From the NCBI RefSeq assembly GCF_025758695.1, contig NZ_JANJQP010000003.1:62001-126000 (forward strand): 64,000 nucleotides of DNA, written 5' to 3'. The notes beneath the pieces were generated by a model. That model did no database searches. It had not been told where the DNA came from and worked only from the letters and a program-made list of their open reading frames with translations. Source of the stretch: Oenococcus kitaharae (GTDB lineage: Bacteria > Bacillota > Bacilli > Lactobacillales > Lactobacillaceae). Of the stretch, positions 35,165-43,166 are shown one piece after another. The position numbers and the translations under genes were made by a program. Positions within the stretch are counted from its first letter, which is position 1. Each line of letters begins with the position of its first letter.

Positions 35165-36009
35165 TGCAAAGAGAAAAAAAGAGAACGGCTTTAATCAGCC
35201 AAATTGTTTTGACAATTTTAGCATTCATTTGGATCATACCGATCCTGTACGTGATTTTACAAAGTTTTCGTTCTGAAGGCGGGCAGTTTGTCTCTTATTT
35301 CATCCCGCATAAATGGACTTTGAATAATTACATTTATTTGTTTACGAACAATCAAGGCTGGAACTATGGCCAGTGGTTTACGAATACGCTTTTTGTTTCA
35401 GTCGTCTCTGGTGCTATCTCCACCTTTATCACAATCGGTGTTGCCTATGCCTTGAGTCGATTGAAATTCCGTTTAAAGGGTTTTTATCTGCGGTTTGCCT
35501 TGATCATTGGTATGTTTCCCGGTTTTCTAAGTATGATTTCGATCTACTATATTTTGAAAGCTTTGGACCTAACAAACAGCCTTTGGTCTCTGATTATCAT
35601 GTATTCTTATGGCGCCGCACTCGGTTTTTATGTGCAGAAGGGGTTCTTCGATACAATTCCGCAGAGCCTTGATGAGCGTGCACAAATCGATGGTGCTTCG
35701 CGTTGGGACATTTTTAGGAGAATTACACTTCCCTTAGCGAAACCGATTATTGTTTATACCGCTCTGATTGCTTTCACAGGGCCTTGGATGGACTTTATAT
35801 TTGCGCAAGTTGTCCTGGGCAATAATCAGAGCAAATGGACTGTTGCTGTTGGCTTGTTTAATATGGTCGGTGCCCGAGAAAATGCTAACTCGCTCTTCAT
35901 GAGCTTTGCGGCTGGATCAGTATTAATCGCTATCCCAATCACGTTGTTGTTCATTTGGTTGCAGCGTTTCTTTGTTGAAGGGGTAACGGCTGGATCAGTT
36001 AAAGGATGA
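35164..36009 (+). CDS. malG: Maltodextrin ABC importer permease (MalG type)
   Basis: A 281-residue permease with six membrane segments. The EAA loop is LDERAQIDGASRWDIFRRIT (about residue 172), matching the G-type permease consensus, and the C-terminus ends FVEGVTAGSVKG, typical of MalG/MsmG. The start codon overlaps the malF stop codon (TAATG) with GGGGTG upstream, so translation is coupled. It forms the translocation pore with MalF, energised by the MsmK-type ATPase encoded on the other side of the locus. Confidence 0.92.
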   Translation: MQREKKRTALISQIVLTILAFIWIIPILYVILQSFRSEGGQFVSYFIPHKWTLNNYIYLFTNNQGWNYGQWFTNTLFVSVVSGAISTFITIGVAYALSRLKFRLKGFYLRFALIIGMFPGFLSMISIYYILKALDLTNSLWSLIIMYSYGAALGFYVQKGFFDTIPQSLDERAQIDGASRWDIFRRITLPLAKPIIVYTALIAFTGPWMDFIFAQVVLGNNQSKWTVAVGLFNMVGARENANSLFMSFAAGSVLIAIPITLLFIWLQRFFVEGVTAGSVKG

Positions 36010-36016
36010 TAAAGCT

Positions 36017-37012
36017 ATGGTGACATTAAAAGATATTGCATTGGCTGCCGGAGTGAGCACCGCAACTGCATCAAGGGCACTGAATCCAAACCCAGTTTCT
36101 GGTACGTATATTAATAAAAATACACGCGCCCATGTATTAAAAATGGCCGCCAAACTTGGTTATTCTCCTAATCTTTCAGCGCGTACTTTAAGCAATGGAT
36201 CAAGCAATACGGTAGGGGTGGTGTTTGGCCCCAACACTGGCGTCATTGCCGGTAATGATTTTGGTCTGCACATGCTGTTTGGCATCCAGCAGGCTATTGC
36301 AAAATTCAACTATACGTCATCGCTAGCTAGTGGGGATAATTGGAATCAAGTTCTGGACAACGTCAAACTTCTAGTTGAAGGAACCAAGACAAAATTATTT
36401 GTGCTGCTGTACACGATGAAAAACGATCCAGTTTCTGCGTATTTAAGAAAGAAAAAAATTCGTTATGTGATCACTGGCGAGCCGGAAGAATGGACCGATG
36501 CCCTCTATGTGGACAATGATAATCGTTTAGCTGGCTACCAAGCTGGCGAAATATTGCTTGATGATTTGCATGCTCGCTATCCTTTGGCAGTGACTAGCCA
36601 TGATCATTGGAAATTCGAGATCAACCGATTGGCTGGCTTTAAAGCAAAGATGGCCAAGTCAGGTAAAAAATTCTGTTATTTGGAAACCAGTTATGACCCA
36701 CAAGTATCAAAACAACAGCTCGTAGATATTTTGGAACGTAATCCGGCAATTGACAGTATTTTTGCAACTGATGACCGCTTAGCTTTCATTGCTAAACAGC
36801 AATATGATGCCAAGTTCTCATTACCAGTGCCAGTCGTCAGTTTTAATAACTCTGAGTATGCAGCTATCGCCGGGGATCATTTTTATTCGTTTGATGTGCT
36901 TCCCGAGCAATTAGGTATTCAGGCTGTCGGCCTGCTTTTTAACCATAATGGTAAGGGCACGAATGTGGCAGCTGGGCATGTTGTGATTCAAGCAAAGAAA
37001 CCAAAAGTTTAA
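36017..37012 (+). CDS. malR: LacI-family maltose-locus regulator
   Basis: The 331-residue protein starts with a LacI helix-turn-helix and hinge (MVTLKDIALAAGVSTATASRAL…), followed by a periplasmic-binding-protein-like sensor core (YVITGEPEEW, SIFATDDRLAF). It lies inside the importer operon, 7 bases after malG and 12 bases before maltose phosphorylase. The AGCGCT-centred operators at 32337-32459 are its probable targets. An effector of the maltose type is inferred from context; CcpA may share the sites. Confidence 0.88.
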   Translation: MVTLKDIALAAGVSTATASRALNPNPVSGTYINKNTRAHVLKMAAKLGYSPNLSARTLSNGSSNTVGVVFGPNTGVIAGNDFGLHMLFGIQQAIAKFNYTSSLASGDNWNQVLDNVKLLVEGTKTKLFVLLYTMKNDPVSAYLRKKKIRYVITGEPEEWTDALYVDNDNRLAGYQAGEILLDDLHARYPLAVTSHDHWKFEINRLAGFKAKMAKSGKKFCYLETSYDPQVSKQQLVDILERNPAIDSIFATDDRLAFIAKQQYDAKFSLPVPVVSFNNSEYAAIAGDHFYSFDVLPEQLGIQAVGLLFNHNGKGTNVAAGHVVIQAKKPKV

Positions 37013-37024
37013 GGACTGTTAATC

Positions 37025-39271
37025 ATGAAGAGAATTTTTGAAATAGATCCCTGGAAAATTACCAGCCATATCTTAGACAAGACCGACAAGCGTCTGCAGG
37101 AGTCTATCACCAGCTTGGGTAACGAATACATGGGTATGCGGGGGATGTTTGAAGAAAACTACTCAGCTGATCACCTGCAAGGCATTTATATCGGCGGTGT
37201 CTGGTTTCCCGACAAAACACGTGTCGGCTGGTGGAAGAATGGCTATCCGCTTTACTTTGGCAAAGCAATTAATGCCTTGAATTTCATAAAACTGCGTATT
37301 TTTGTTGATGATCGCGAATTGGATTTAGCTAAAATACCTTTTGAAAATTTTGAAATTTCACTGGATATGAAACAAGGCATATTGACTCGCTCGTTTTGTG
37401 CATTAGGTATTAAATTTGACGTTGAGCGTTTTGTCTCGGTTTCTATAAAAGAATTAGCCGCCCTGCGCTGGCACTTTACCGCGATTGATCATCAGGACCA
37501 TAAAGTCGTGATCAGATCTTATATTGACGCTGATGTGTCCAATGAAGATTCAAATTACGATGAAAAATTTTGGCAGCCTTTAAAAACTGCATCACAAAAT
37601 AATTACTCCTTTGTTTCCGCTCAAACAGTCCCTAATAATTTTGGCGTGCCTCAATTTACAGTGCTGGCTGCCCAGTTGGTCTCTGGGGACTTTGCGGCCA
37701 CTGGTCATCATGCTGATGCTAAGCAAGTTGAAAATGATTCTGAAGCGATTGTATCAGGCCAAACCAAAACATTTGAAAAACGGATTGTCGTGACAACCTC
37801 GCGGGATTATGAGAATGAAGATACCATGCTGCAGGCTAATCAGGCCATCTTTGCTACACAACTTGCCGGACAATCTTTTGAAGAGCTGCTAGCAGCACAT
37901 GCCAAGGTGTGGACAGATCGCTGGGAAAAGGCTGATGTGGAAATATCAGGGGATGATGAGGCGCAGCAGGCCATTCGTTTTAACATCTTCCAATTATTTT
38001 CGACTTACTACGGTAATGATTCACGCCTGAATGTCGGGCCCAAGGGTTTTACCGGTGAAAAATATGGCGGAGCGACTTATTGGGACACGGAAGCCTTTAT
38101 AGTGCCAATGTATCTTGCGATTGCTGACCCGAAAGTTGTGAGAAATTTGCTGCGTTATCGTTATGACCAATTAGCCGGTGCCTATCATAATGCTAAAGAA
38201 CAGGGACTGAAAGGCGCGTTGTTCCCGATGGTTACTTTTGACGGGATTGAATCTCACAACGAATGGGAAATTACTTTTGAAGAAATACACAGGAACGGCA
38301 CGATTGCCTTTGCTTTGTACAACTACACACGTTATACCGGTGATACGTCATGGGTTGAGAACGAAGGGTCCGAGGTGCTCATAGCGATTGCACGTTTTTG
38401 GGCAGACCGTGTTTTTTATTCTCCGAGAAAGAAAGTCTATATGATTCATGGCGTTACCGGTCCCAATGAATACGAAAACAATGTTAACAACAATTGGTAC
38501 ACCAACTTCATTGCTAGATGGACTTTAAAATATGCGCTACAGATGCTGCCTCAAATTTCCAGCAAATATCAAGAAAAAAATCACGTTAGTCCTCAGGAAA
38601 AAGAACACTGGCAGGATATTGTCGATCATTTTTATCTCCCTGAGGCTGATGTTGGGGATAAACATATTTTTGTTCAAAACGATACCTATTTAGACAAGAA
38701 TTTAATACCTGTTGCTAAACTGCCAAAGGATGGGCTGCCGCTTAATCAGCACTGGAGCTGGGACAAAATATTGCGCTCTCCGTATATTAAACAAGCCGAT
38801 GTCTTACAAGGCATTTACTATTTTCTTGATAAGTTTTCAGATAAAGAAAAGCGTGACAATTTTAATTTTTATGAACCCTTAACTGTTCACGAATCTTCCT
38901 TGAGCCCATCCATTCATGCCATCATCGCGGCAGATATCGGCCTTGAAGACAAGGCTGTCGAGATGTATCAACGGACTTCTAGATTGGACTTGGATAATTA
39001 CAATAACGACACCGTTGACGGCCTGCACATTACCTCTATGTCAGGTTCTTGGCTTGCCATTGTACAAGGTTTTGCTGGTATGCGTGTGAGCGACCAAGGC
39101 CGATTATCATTCAAACCATTTTTGCCTAAATTATGGCATTCATATAGTTTTAGGATCAACTTTAGAGGTCGACTGTTAAAAATTTCGGTCGATGCACATG
39201 GCGCCCAAATTGACAGAATGCTCGGCGAGCCCATTGCTTTGAGTGTCAATGGGCAAGAGCGGGAAGTTTAA
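37025..39271 (+). CDS. mapA: Maltose phosphorylase, GH65
   Basis: The 748-residue enzyme is full length for GH65. It has the N-terminal beta-sandwich, an (alpha/alpha)6 catalytic domain with the general acid Glu482 in GVTGPNEYENNVNNNW, and the phosphate-binding region near HESSLSPSIHA. It splits maltose with inorganic phosphate into beta-glucose 1-phosphate and glucose in the cytoplasm, saving one ATP. A beta-phosphoglucomutase gene, its usual partner, is not in this window. It is the last gene of the rightward mal operon. Confidence 0.93.
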   Translation: MKRIFEIDPWKITSHILDKTDKRLQESITSLGNEYMGMRGMFEENYSADHLQGIYIGGVWFPDKTRVGWWKNGYPLYFGKAINALNFIKLRIFVDDRELDLAKIPFENFEISLDMKQGILTRSFCALGIKFDVERFVSVSIKELAALRWHFTAIDHQDHKVVIRSYIDADVSNEDSNYDEKFWQPLKTASQNNYSFVSAQTVPNNFGVPQFTVLAAQLVSGDFAATGHHADAKQVENDSEAIVSGQTKTFEKRIVVTTSRDYENEDTMLQANQAIFATQLAGQSFEELLAAHAKVWTDRWEKADVEISGDDEAQQAIRFNIFQLFSTYYGNDSRLNVGPKGFTGEKYGGATYWDTEAFIVPMYLAIADPKVVRNLLRYRYDQLAGAYHNAKEQGLKGALFPMVTFDGIESHNEWEITFEEIHRNGTIAFALYNYTRYTGDTSWVENEGSEVLIAIARFWADRVFYSPRKKVYMIHGVTGPNEYENNVNNNWYTNFIARWTLKYALQMLPQISSKYQEKNHVSPQEKEHWQDIVDHFYLPEADVGDKHIFVQNDTYLDKNLIPVAKLPKDGLPLNQHWSWDKILRSPYIKQADVLQGIYYFLDKFSDKEKRDNFNFYEPLTVHESSLSPSIHAIIAADIGLEDKAVEMYQRTSRLDLDNYNNDTVDGLHITSMSGSWLAIVQGFAGMRVSDQGRLSFKPFLPKLWHSYSFRINFRGRLLKISVDAHGAQIDRMLGEPIALSVNGQEREV

Positions 39272-39359
39272 TCGCTGTTGGACTGTTTTAATTGTGTTTT
39301 TCGATTAATGAGCGTTTAAAGATGCTGCAGGGGCGAGTTTTTCCTCTAAAATAGACTTG

Positions 39360-39593
39360 ATGAAAAGATCCCGACAGCAAGAAATTAGAAAACAAATCCG
39401 TAAAGAGCAGCGCAAGCCCAGTCCAGAGGAAGTCATCGAGGCCCGTTCACGAATTGCGCGTCAGCGGATTGATGACGAAAACGCGAAAAATGGTAAAAAG
39501 AGCCGTTTTGATTATTTGACGATTACGATGGCCGTCCTAATGGCTGCGATCACTTTGATCGGTGTTGTGATCGTCCTTTTGGATATAATGTAA
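39360..39593 (+). CDS. Small single-pass membrane protein, paralogue of the protein at 58088
   Basis: The 77-residue protein has a strongly basic N-terminal half (RQQEIRKQIRKEQRK…) and one C-terminal membrane segment. Its stretch KKSRFDYLTITMAVLMAA is nearly identical to the protein encoded at 58088. The start ATG at 39360 has no ribosome site; TAAAAT at 39347-39352 could be a -10 placing transcription start at or next to the ATG, so it may be leaderless. Function unknown. A fragment of a further member lies at 51932. Confidence 0.7.
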   Translation: MKRSRQQEIRKQIRKEQRKPSPEEVIEARSRIARQRIDDENAKNGKKSRFDYLTITMAVLMAAITLIGVVIVLLDIM

Positions 39594-39615
39594 TATTTTT
39601 TCTACCGGAAAAAGC

Positions 39616-39644
39616 TAGACAAAGTATTTTTATCCTGCTATCAT
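39616..39644 (+). promoter_or_regulatory. Promoter of the pyr operon
   Basis: TAGACA (39616-39621) and TATCAT (39639-39644) are separated by 17 bases. Transcription would start near 39651, about 43 bases before the leader ORF. Confidence 0.7.
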
Positions 39645-39693
39645 ATTTGGCAATGTGAATTTTTAAAAGTCACAGGCGAAGGAGCAGGAGCAG

Positions 39694-39825
39694 ATGAACA
39701 GTGTTCACGCACAATTCTATGCAAAGATCAGTGTTTGCAGGCTCACTTTTGCTTTTCATGTTTCTGTTGATAATTTAATTTTTAATCATTATTCAGTGAT
39801 TAATACCTCAATTATTTCTAATTGA
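39694..39825 (+). CDS. pyrL: pyr leader peptide, 43 codons, probable attenuation peptide
   Basis: An ATG preceded by GGAGCAGGAGCAG opens a 43-codon frame (MNSVHAQFYAKISVCRLTF… to …VINTSIISN). Its TGA lies in the 3' arm of the terminator at 39802-39837. The middle of the frame is T-rich (39746-39786). This is the arrangement of the E. coli pyrBI leader: low UTP slows RNA polymerase in the U-rich stretch, the ribosome catches up and prevents the terminator from folding. The peptide itself need not have a function. Length, ribosome site and stop position are seen directly; the mechanism is inferred. Confidence 0.75.
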   Translation: MNSVHAQFYAKISVCRLTFAFHVSVDNLIFNHYSVINTSIISN

Positions 39826-39837
39826 GGTATTTTTTTT
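39802..39837 (+). terminator. pyr attenuator terminator
   Basis: AATACCTCAATTA and TAATTGAGGTATT form a perfect 13-bp stem with loop TTTC, followed by an eight-T run. It ends 20 bases before the pyrB start codon. A preceding 6-bp hairpin, TAATCA / TGATTA (39783-39802), could act as a pause signal. Confidence 0.88.
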
Positions 39838-39857
39838 GCCAAAATTCGGAGGAGAAC

Positions 39858-40781
39858 ATGGCTAATCTTTTTGTAAACATCAATGATTTATCCAATCAGG
39901 ATCTCTTAGCGATGATCCATCAGGCTTTGTTATTCAAGCACGGCGACTTAATTCCCGCGGCCGAAAAACGAGTCGTGGCTAATATTTTTTTTGAAAACTC
40001 GACCCGCACAGCCAGCAGCTTTCAAATGGCAGAAATCAAATTAGGTTTTCCACGAATTGTGATTGACCCTAGCCGTTCTTCGGCAGCAAAAGGCGAAAGC
40101 CTTTCAGATACTTTAAAGACTTTAAAAGCGATTGGCGTCGGCATTGTCGTGATCAGGCATAGTCTGCGCGGCTGGTATGAACCTTTTTACGAATCGGCTG
40201 GTAAAACACTGCCCAAGCTTGTGAATGCTGGTGATGGCAACGGTCAGCACCCATCGCAGAGTCTGCTTGATTTAATGACGATCAGCGAACATTTCGGACG
40301 TTTCGCCGGCTTGAAGATTCGAATTATCGGTGATATTTATCACTCTCGTGTCGCTCGCTCCAATGCCGAAATTTTAAAGCGGCTCGGTGCTGAGGTCACT
40401 TTTTCCGGCCCGCGTGATTGGTGTGATGTGTCATTAACACAATACGGACAGTACGTCGATTTGGACGATGGGCTTGGACAACAGGATGTTGTGATGCTGT
40501 TGCGTGTCCAGCACGAGCGTCTGTCCGCTGATGAGAATTCGACTTTTACGCCGGCAGCTTATCATGTGCAGTTCGGCCTCACACAGGCACGTTATGACTG
40601 TTTGAAAAACGATGCGATTATTATGCATCCGGCACCAGTCAATCGCGGCGTGGAAATCGATAGCGATTTGGTCGAGGCACCTAAGTCACGCATTTTCCAG
40701 CAGATGGCAAACGGTGTTTTCGCCCGCATGGCCATCCTCAATTACTTGAATAGCCCATTAACGACAAGGGAGCTGGTCTAA
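39858..40781 (+). CDS. pyrB: Aspartate carbamoyltransferase catalytic subunit
   Basis: The enzyme (307 residues) has the carbamoyl-phosphate-binding FFENSTRTASSF motif (about residue 48) and the GDGNGQHPSQSLLDLMTI motif (about 127). It joins carbamoyl phosphate and aspartate, the committed step of UMP synthesis. CGGAGGAG precedes the ATG at 39858; an upstream TTG at 39822 lies inside the terminator and is rejected. No regulatory subunit gene (pyrI) is present. It is the first structural gene of the pyr operon, immediately behind the attenuator. Confidence 0.95.
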   Translation: MANLFVNINDLSNQDLLAMIHQALLFKHGDLIPAAEKRVVANIFFENSTRTASSFQMAEIKLGFPRIVIDPSRSSAAKGESLSDTLKTLKAIGVGIVVIRHSLRGWYEPFYESAGKTLPKLVNAGDGNGQHPSQSLLDLMTISEHFGRFAGLKIRIIGDIYHSRVARSNAEILKRLGAEVTFSGPRDWCDVSLTQYGQYVDLDDGLGQQDVVMLLRVQHERLSADENSTFTPAAYHVQFGLTQARYDCLKNDAIIMHPAPVNRGVEIDSDLVEAPKSRIFQQMANGVFARMAILNYLNSPLTTRELV

Positions 40782-40782
40782 T

Positions 40783-42078
40783 ATGCCGACGATTTTAATC
40801 AAAAACGCGCGTGTGCTGGCTGGCGAAAATCAGCTGATCAAACAGGATGTGCTGATCGAAAATACTTATATCAAACAGGTCGCAGATATGATTACCGTTT
40901 CCGCTGATCAAGTGATAGATGCTGAAAATGCTTTGTTGCTGCCGGGACTGATTGATGTGCATGTGCATTTTAGAGAACCTGGTTTTTCTGAAAAAGAAAC
41001 AGTCGCCAGCGGCTCGAAAGCAGCCGCGAGAGGCGGTTTTACAACGGTTTTAGCCATGCCGAATGTTAATCCAGTCGTTGATAATCCTGATGTTTTGCGC
41101 CAAATGCTGGCTTTAAACCAGCGTGACGGGATTGCGAAAATCCATCAGTATGCGGCCATCTCCGCTGGACTGGATTCAGATCATGTGGATGATTTAGATG
41201 CTTTAGCCCAAGCTGGCGCCGTCGCCTTTACAAATGACGGTAAGGGAGTGCAGACGGCCGATACAATGTATGAAGCGATGAAAGCTGCGGCTCGGTTGGG
41301 TAAAGTGCTTGTGGCGCATGTCGAAGACGATTCTCTGATTCACGGCGGTGTCATGAACGCTGGTCCAGCAGCCGATGCTTTAGGATTGACGGGTGCTAAT
41401 AAGTTAAGCGAGAGTTCTCAGTTGGCGCGTGATCTTGTGATTGCTCAGGCGACTGGCGTGCGTTATCACGTGGCGCATGTCTCGACAGCTGAGAGTGTCG
41501 CATTGATTCGGATTGCAAAAAAAGAAGGTGTTCATGTGACGGCCGAAGTTTCCCCACATCATCTGCTTTTAGACGACGGCATGATCACAAAAGACGATGC
41601 CATGATGAAAATGAATCCACCGCTGCGTTCGCCACATGATAGGGCTGCTTTGATTGCTGGCTTGTTAGACGGCACAATCGACATGGTCGCAACAGATCAC
41701 GCACCGCATACGGCTGCCGAAAAAGCACAGGGGATGTTAAAGGCACCGAATGGCGTGACTGGAATTGAGACGAGTTTTCAGCTTTTATACACGCATTTTG
41801 TCAAAAGCGGTGTCATGTCTCTACGGCGTTTATTACAAGTGATGAATCAGGCACCCGCAGCAGCTTTTTCTTTGTCTGATGCGGCTGTGAAAGTGGCAGC
41901 GGGGCAAAAAGCAGATCTGGCTTTGTTTGATATTGATCATCCCCATGTCATTTCTAAAGACGAATTTGCTTCAAAAGCCAGTAACAGCCCCTTTATTGGC
42001 TGGGAAATTTATGGGCAGACACAGGCAACTTGGGTTAACGGCCAGCAGGTGTATGCGGCAGAAAGGAGTCAAGCATGA
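40783..42078 (+). CDS. pyrC: Dihydroorotase
   Basis: The 431-residue amidohydrolase has the metal-binding motif DVHVHFREPG (about residues 57-66), later histidines in VAHVSTAES and EVSPHHL, and the catalytic Asp in MVATDHAPH. This is class I dihydroorotase, which cyclises carbamoyl aspartate to dihydroorotate. It begins 2 bases after pyrB and overlaps carA by 4 bases. Confidence 0.95.
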   Translation: MPTILIKNARVLAGENQLIKQDVLIENTYIKQVADMITVSADQVIDAENALLLPGLIDVHVHFREPGFSEKETVASGSKAAARGGFTTVLAMPNVNPVVDNPDVLRQMLALNQRDGIAKIHQYAAISAGLDSDHVDDLDALAQAGAVAFTNDGKGVQTADTMYEAMKAAARLGKVLVAHVEDDSLIHGGVMNAGPAADALGLTGANKLSESSQLARDLVIAQATGVRYHVAHVSTAESVALIRIAKKEGVHVTAEVSPHHLLLDDGMITKDDAMMKMNPPLRSPHDRAALIAGLLDGTIDMVATDHAPHTAAEKAQGMLKAPNGVTGIETSFQLLYTHFVKSGVMSLRRLLQVMNQAPAAAFSLSDAAVKVAAGQKADLALFDIDHPHVISKDEFASKASNSPFIGWEIYGQTQATWVNGQQVYAAERSQA

Positions 42079-43166
42079 CAAAACGCTATTTAGTTTTGGA
42101 AAACGGATCAATTTATGAGGGCGAAGCCTTTGGTGCGAGTGGCACTTCAGTCGGCGAATTGGTTTTCAATACGGGCATGACCGGCTATCAGGAAACGATC
42201 ACGGATTTGTCTTATGCCAATCAGATGATTGTCTTTACTTATCCTTTGATCGGTAATTATGGCGTTAACCGTGACGATTCAGAAAGCCTGCGCCCGGCTG
42301 CTGCAGCGATTGTTGTGCATGAAATTGCCCGCCGTCCCAGTAATTGGCGCATGCAGATTTCGCTGACCGAATGGGCTGAAAAGATGCGTCTGCCGGGAAT
42401 TACGGGTGTCGATACGCGAGCGCTCACAAGAGAATTACGTGACCAGGGGGTGATGAAAGCGGCTTTAGTCGATCAAGTAACGCCTGACACGGTGACATGG
42501 CTGCGTGGGCAAGCACTGCCGACAGATCAGGTTCAACAGGTGACTGTTCGCAGCGGTTACCAAAATCCGAATGTTGGGGTCACGATTGCACTGATTGATT
42601 TCGGTTTGAAAAATTCCATTCTGCGTTCTCTAGCAGCGCGGCAGTGCAATGTGGTTGTTTTCCCGGCCGATGTTGATGCTATGACAGTACTAGAAGTGGA
42701 TCCTGACGGTATTATGCTGTCAAACGGCCCTGGTGATCCGCAATCGGTCAGTTACGCCATTCCAACCATTCAGGCCTTGCAAAAAGTGAAACCACTTTTC
42801 GGTATTTGCCTAGGACACCAATTGTTTGCCATGGCTAACGGCGCAAAAACTTTCAAAATGAAATTCGGCCATCGCGGTTTTAACCATGCTGTGCGATCAA
42901 TCGACAGCCCGAGACTGGCCTTCACTTCACAGAATCATGGTTATGCAGTTGATGAGGCCTCGCTGGCTGGAACTGACTTGATCGTGACTTACCGTGAAGT
43001 CAATGATGGGACTGTGGAAGGGCTGAAGTCGACTGTTTATCCGGCTTTCTCAGTCCAATTCCATCCAGACGCTGCGCCTGGCCCGCATGATGCGGATACG
43101 ATTTTTGATGATTTCTTGCGGCTGATCGCAGCTGACAAAAGGAGGAAAAATGCCCAAACGGTCTGA
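42075..43166 (+). CDS. carA: Carbamoyl-phosphate synthase small (glutaminase) subunit
   Basis: The 363-residue subunit has the N-terminal domain starting [15 protein letters not shown] and a class I glutamine amidotransferase domain with nucleophile Cys in [11 protein letters not shown] and the [10 protein letters not shown] motif. It supplies ammonia to CarB. AAGGAG precedes the ATG, and its end overlaps carB by 17 bases. Being inside the pyr operon it is the pyrimidine-linked enzyme (pyrAA in Bacillus terms); whether a separate arginine-linked copy exists cannot be seen. Confidence 0.95.
   Translation: MTKRYLVLENGSIYEGEAFGASGTSVGELVFNTGMTGYQETITDLSYANQMIVFTYPLIGNYGVNRDDSESLRPAAAAIVVHEIARRPSNWRMQISLTEWAEKMRLPGITGVDTRALTRELRDQGVMKAALVDQVTPDTVTWLRGQALPTDQVQQVTVRSGYQNPNVGVTIALIDFGLKNSILRSLAARQCNVVVFPADVDAMTVLEVDPDGIMLSNGPGDPQSVSYAIPTIQALQKVKPLFGICLGHQLFAMANGAKTFKMKFGHRGFNHAVRSIDSPRLAFTSQNHGYAVDEASLAGTDLIVTYREVNDGTVEGLKSTVYPAFSVQFHPDAAPGPHDADTIFDDFLRLIAADKRRKNAQTV

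Noticed and set aside
39651-39800. PyrR-binding loop in the pyr leader
   Set aside because: No GAGAGG-type core or matching stem was found in the leader.
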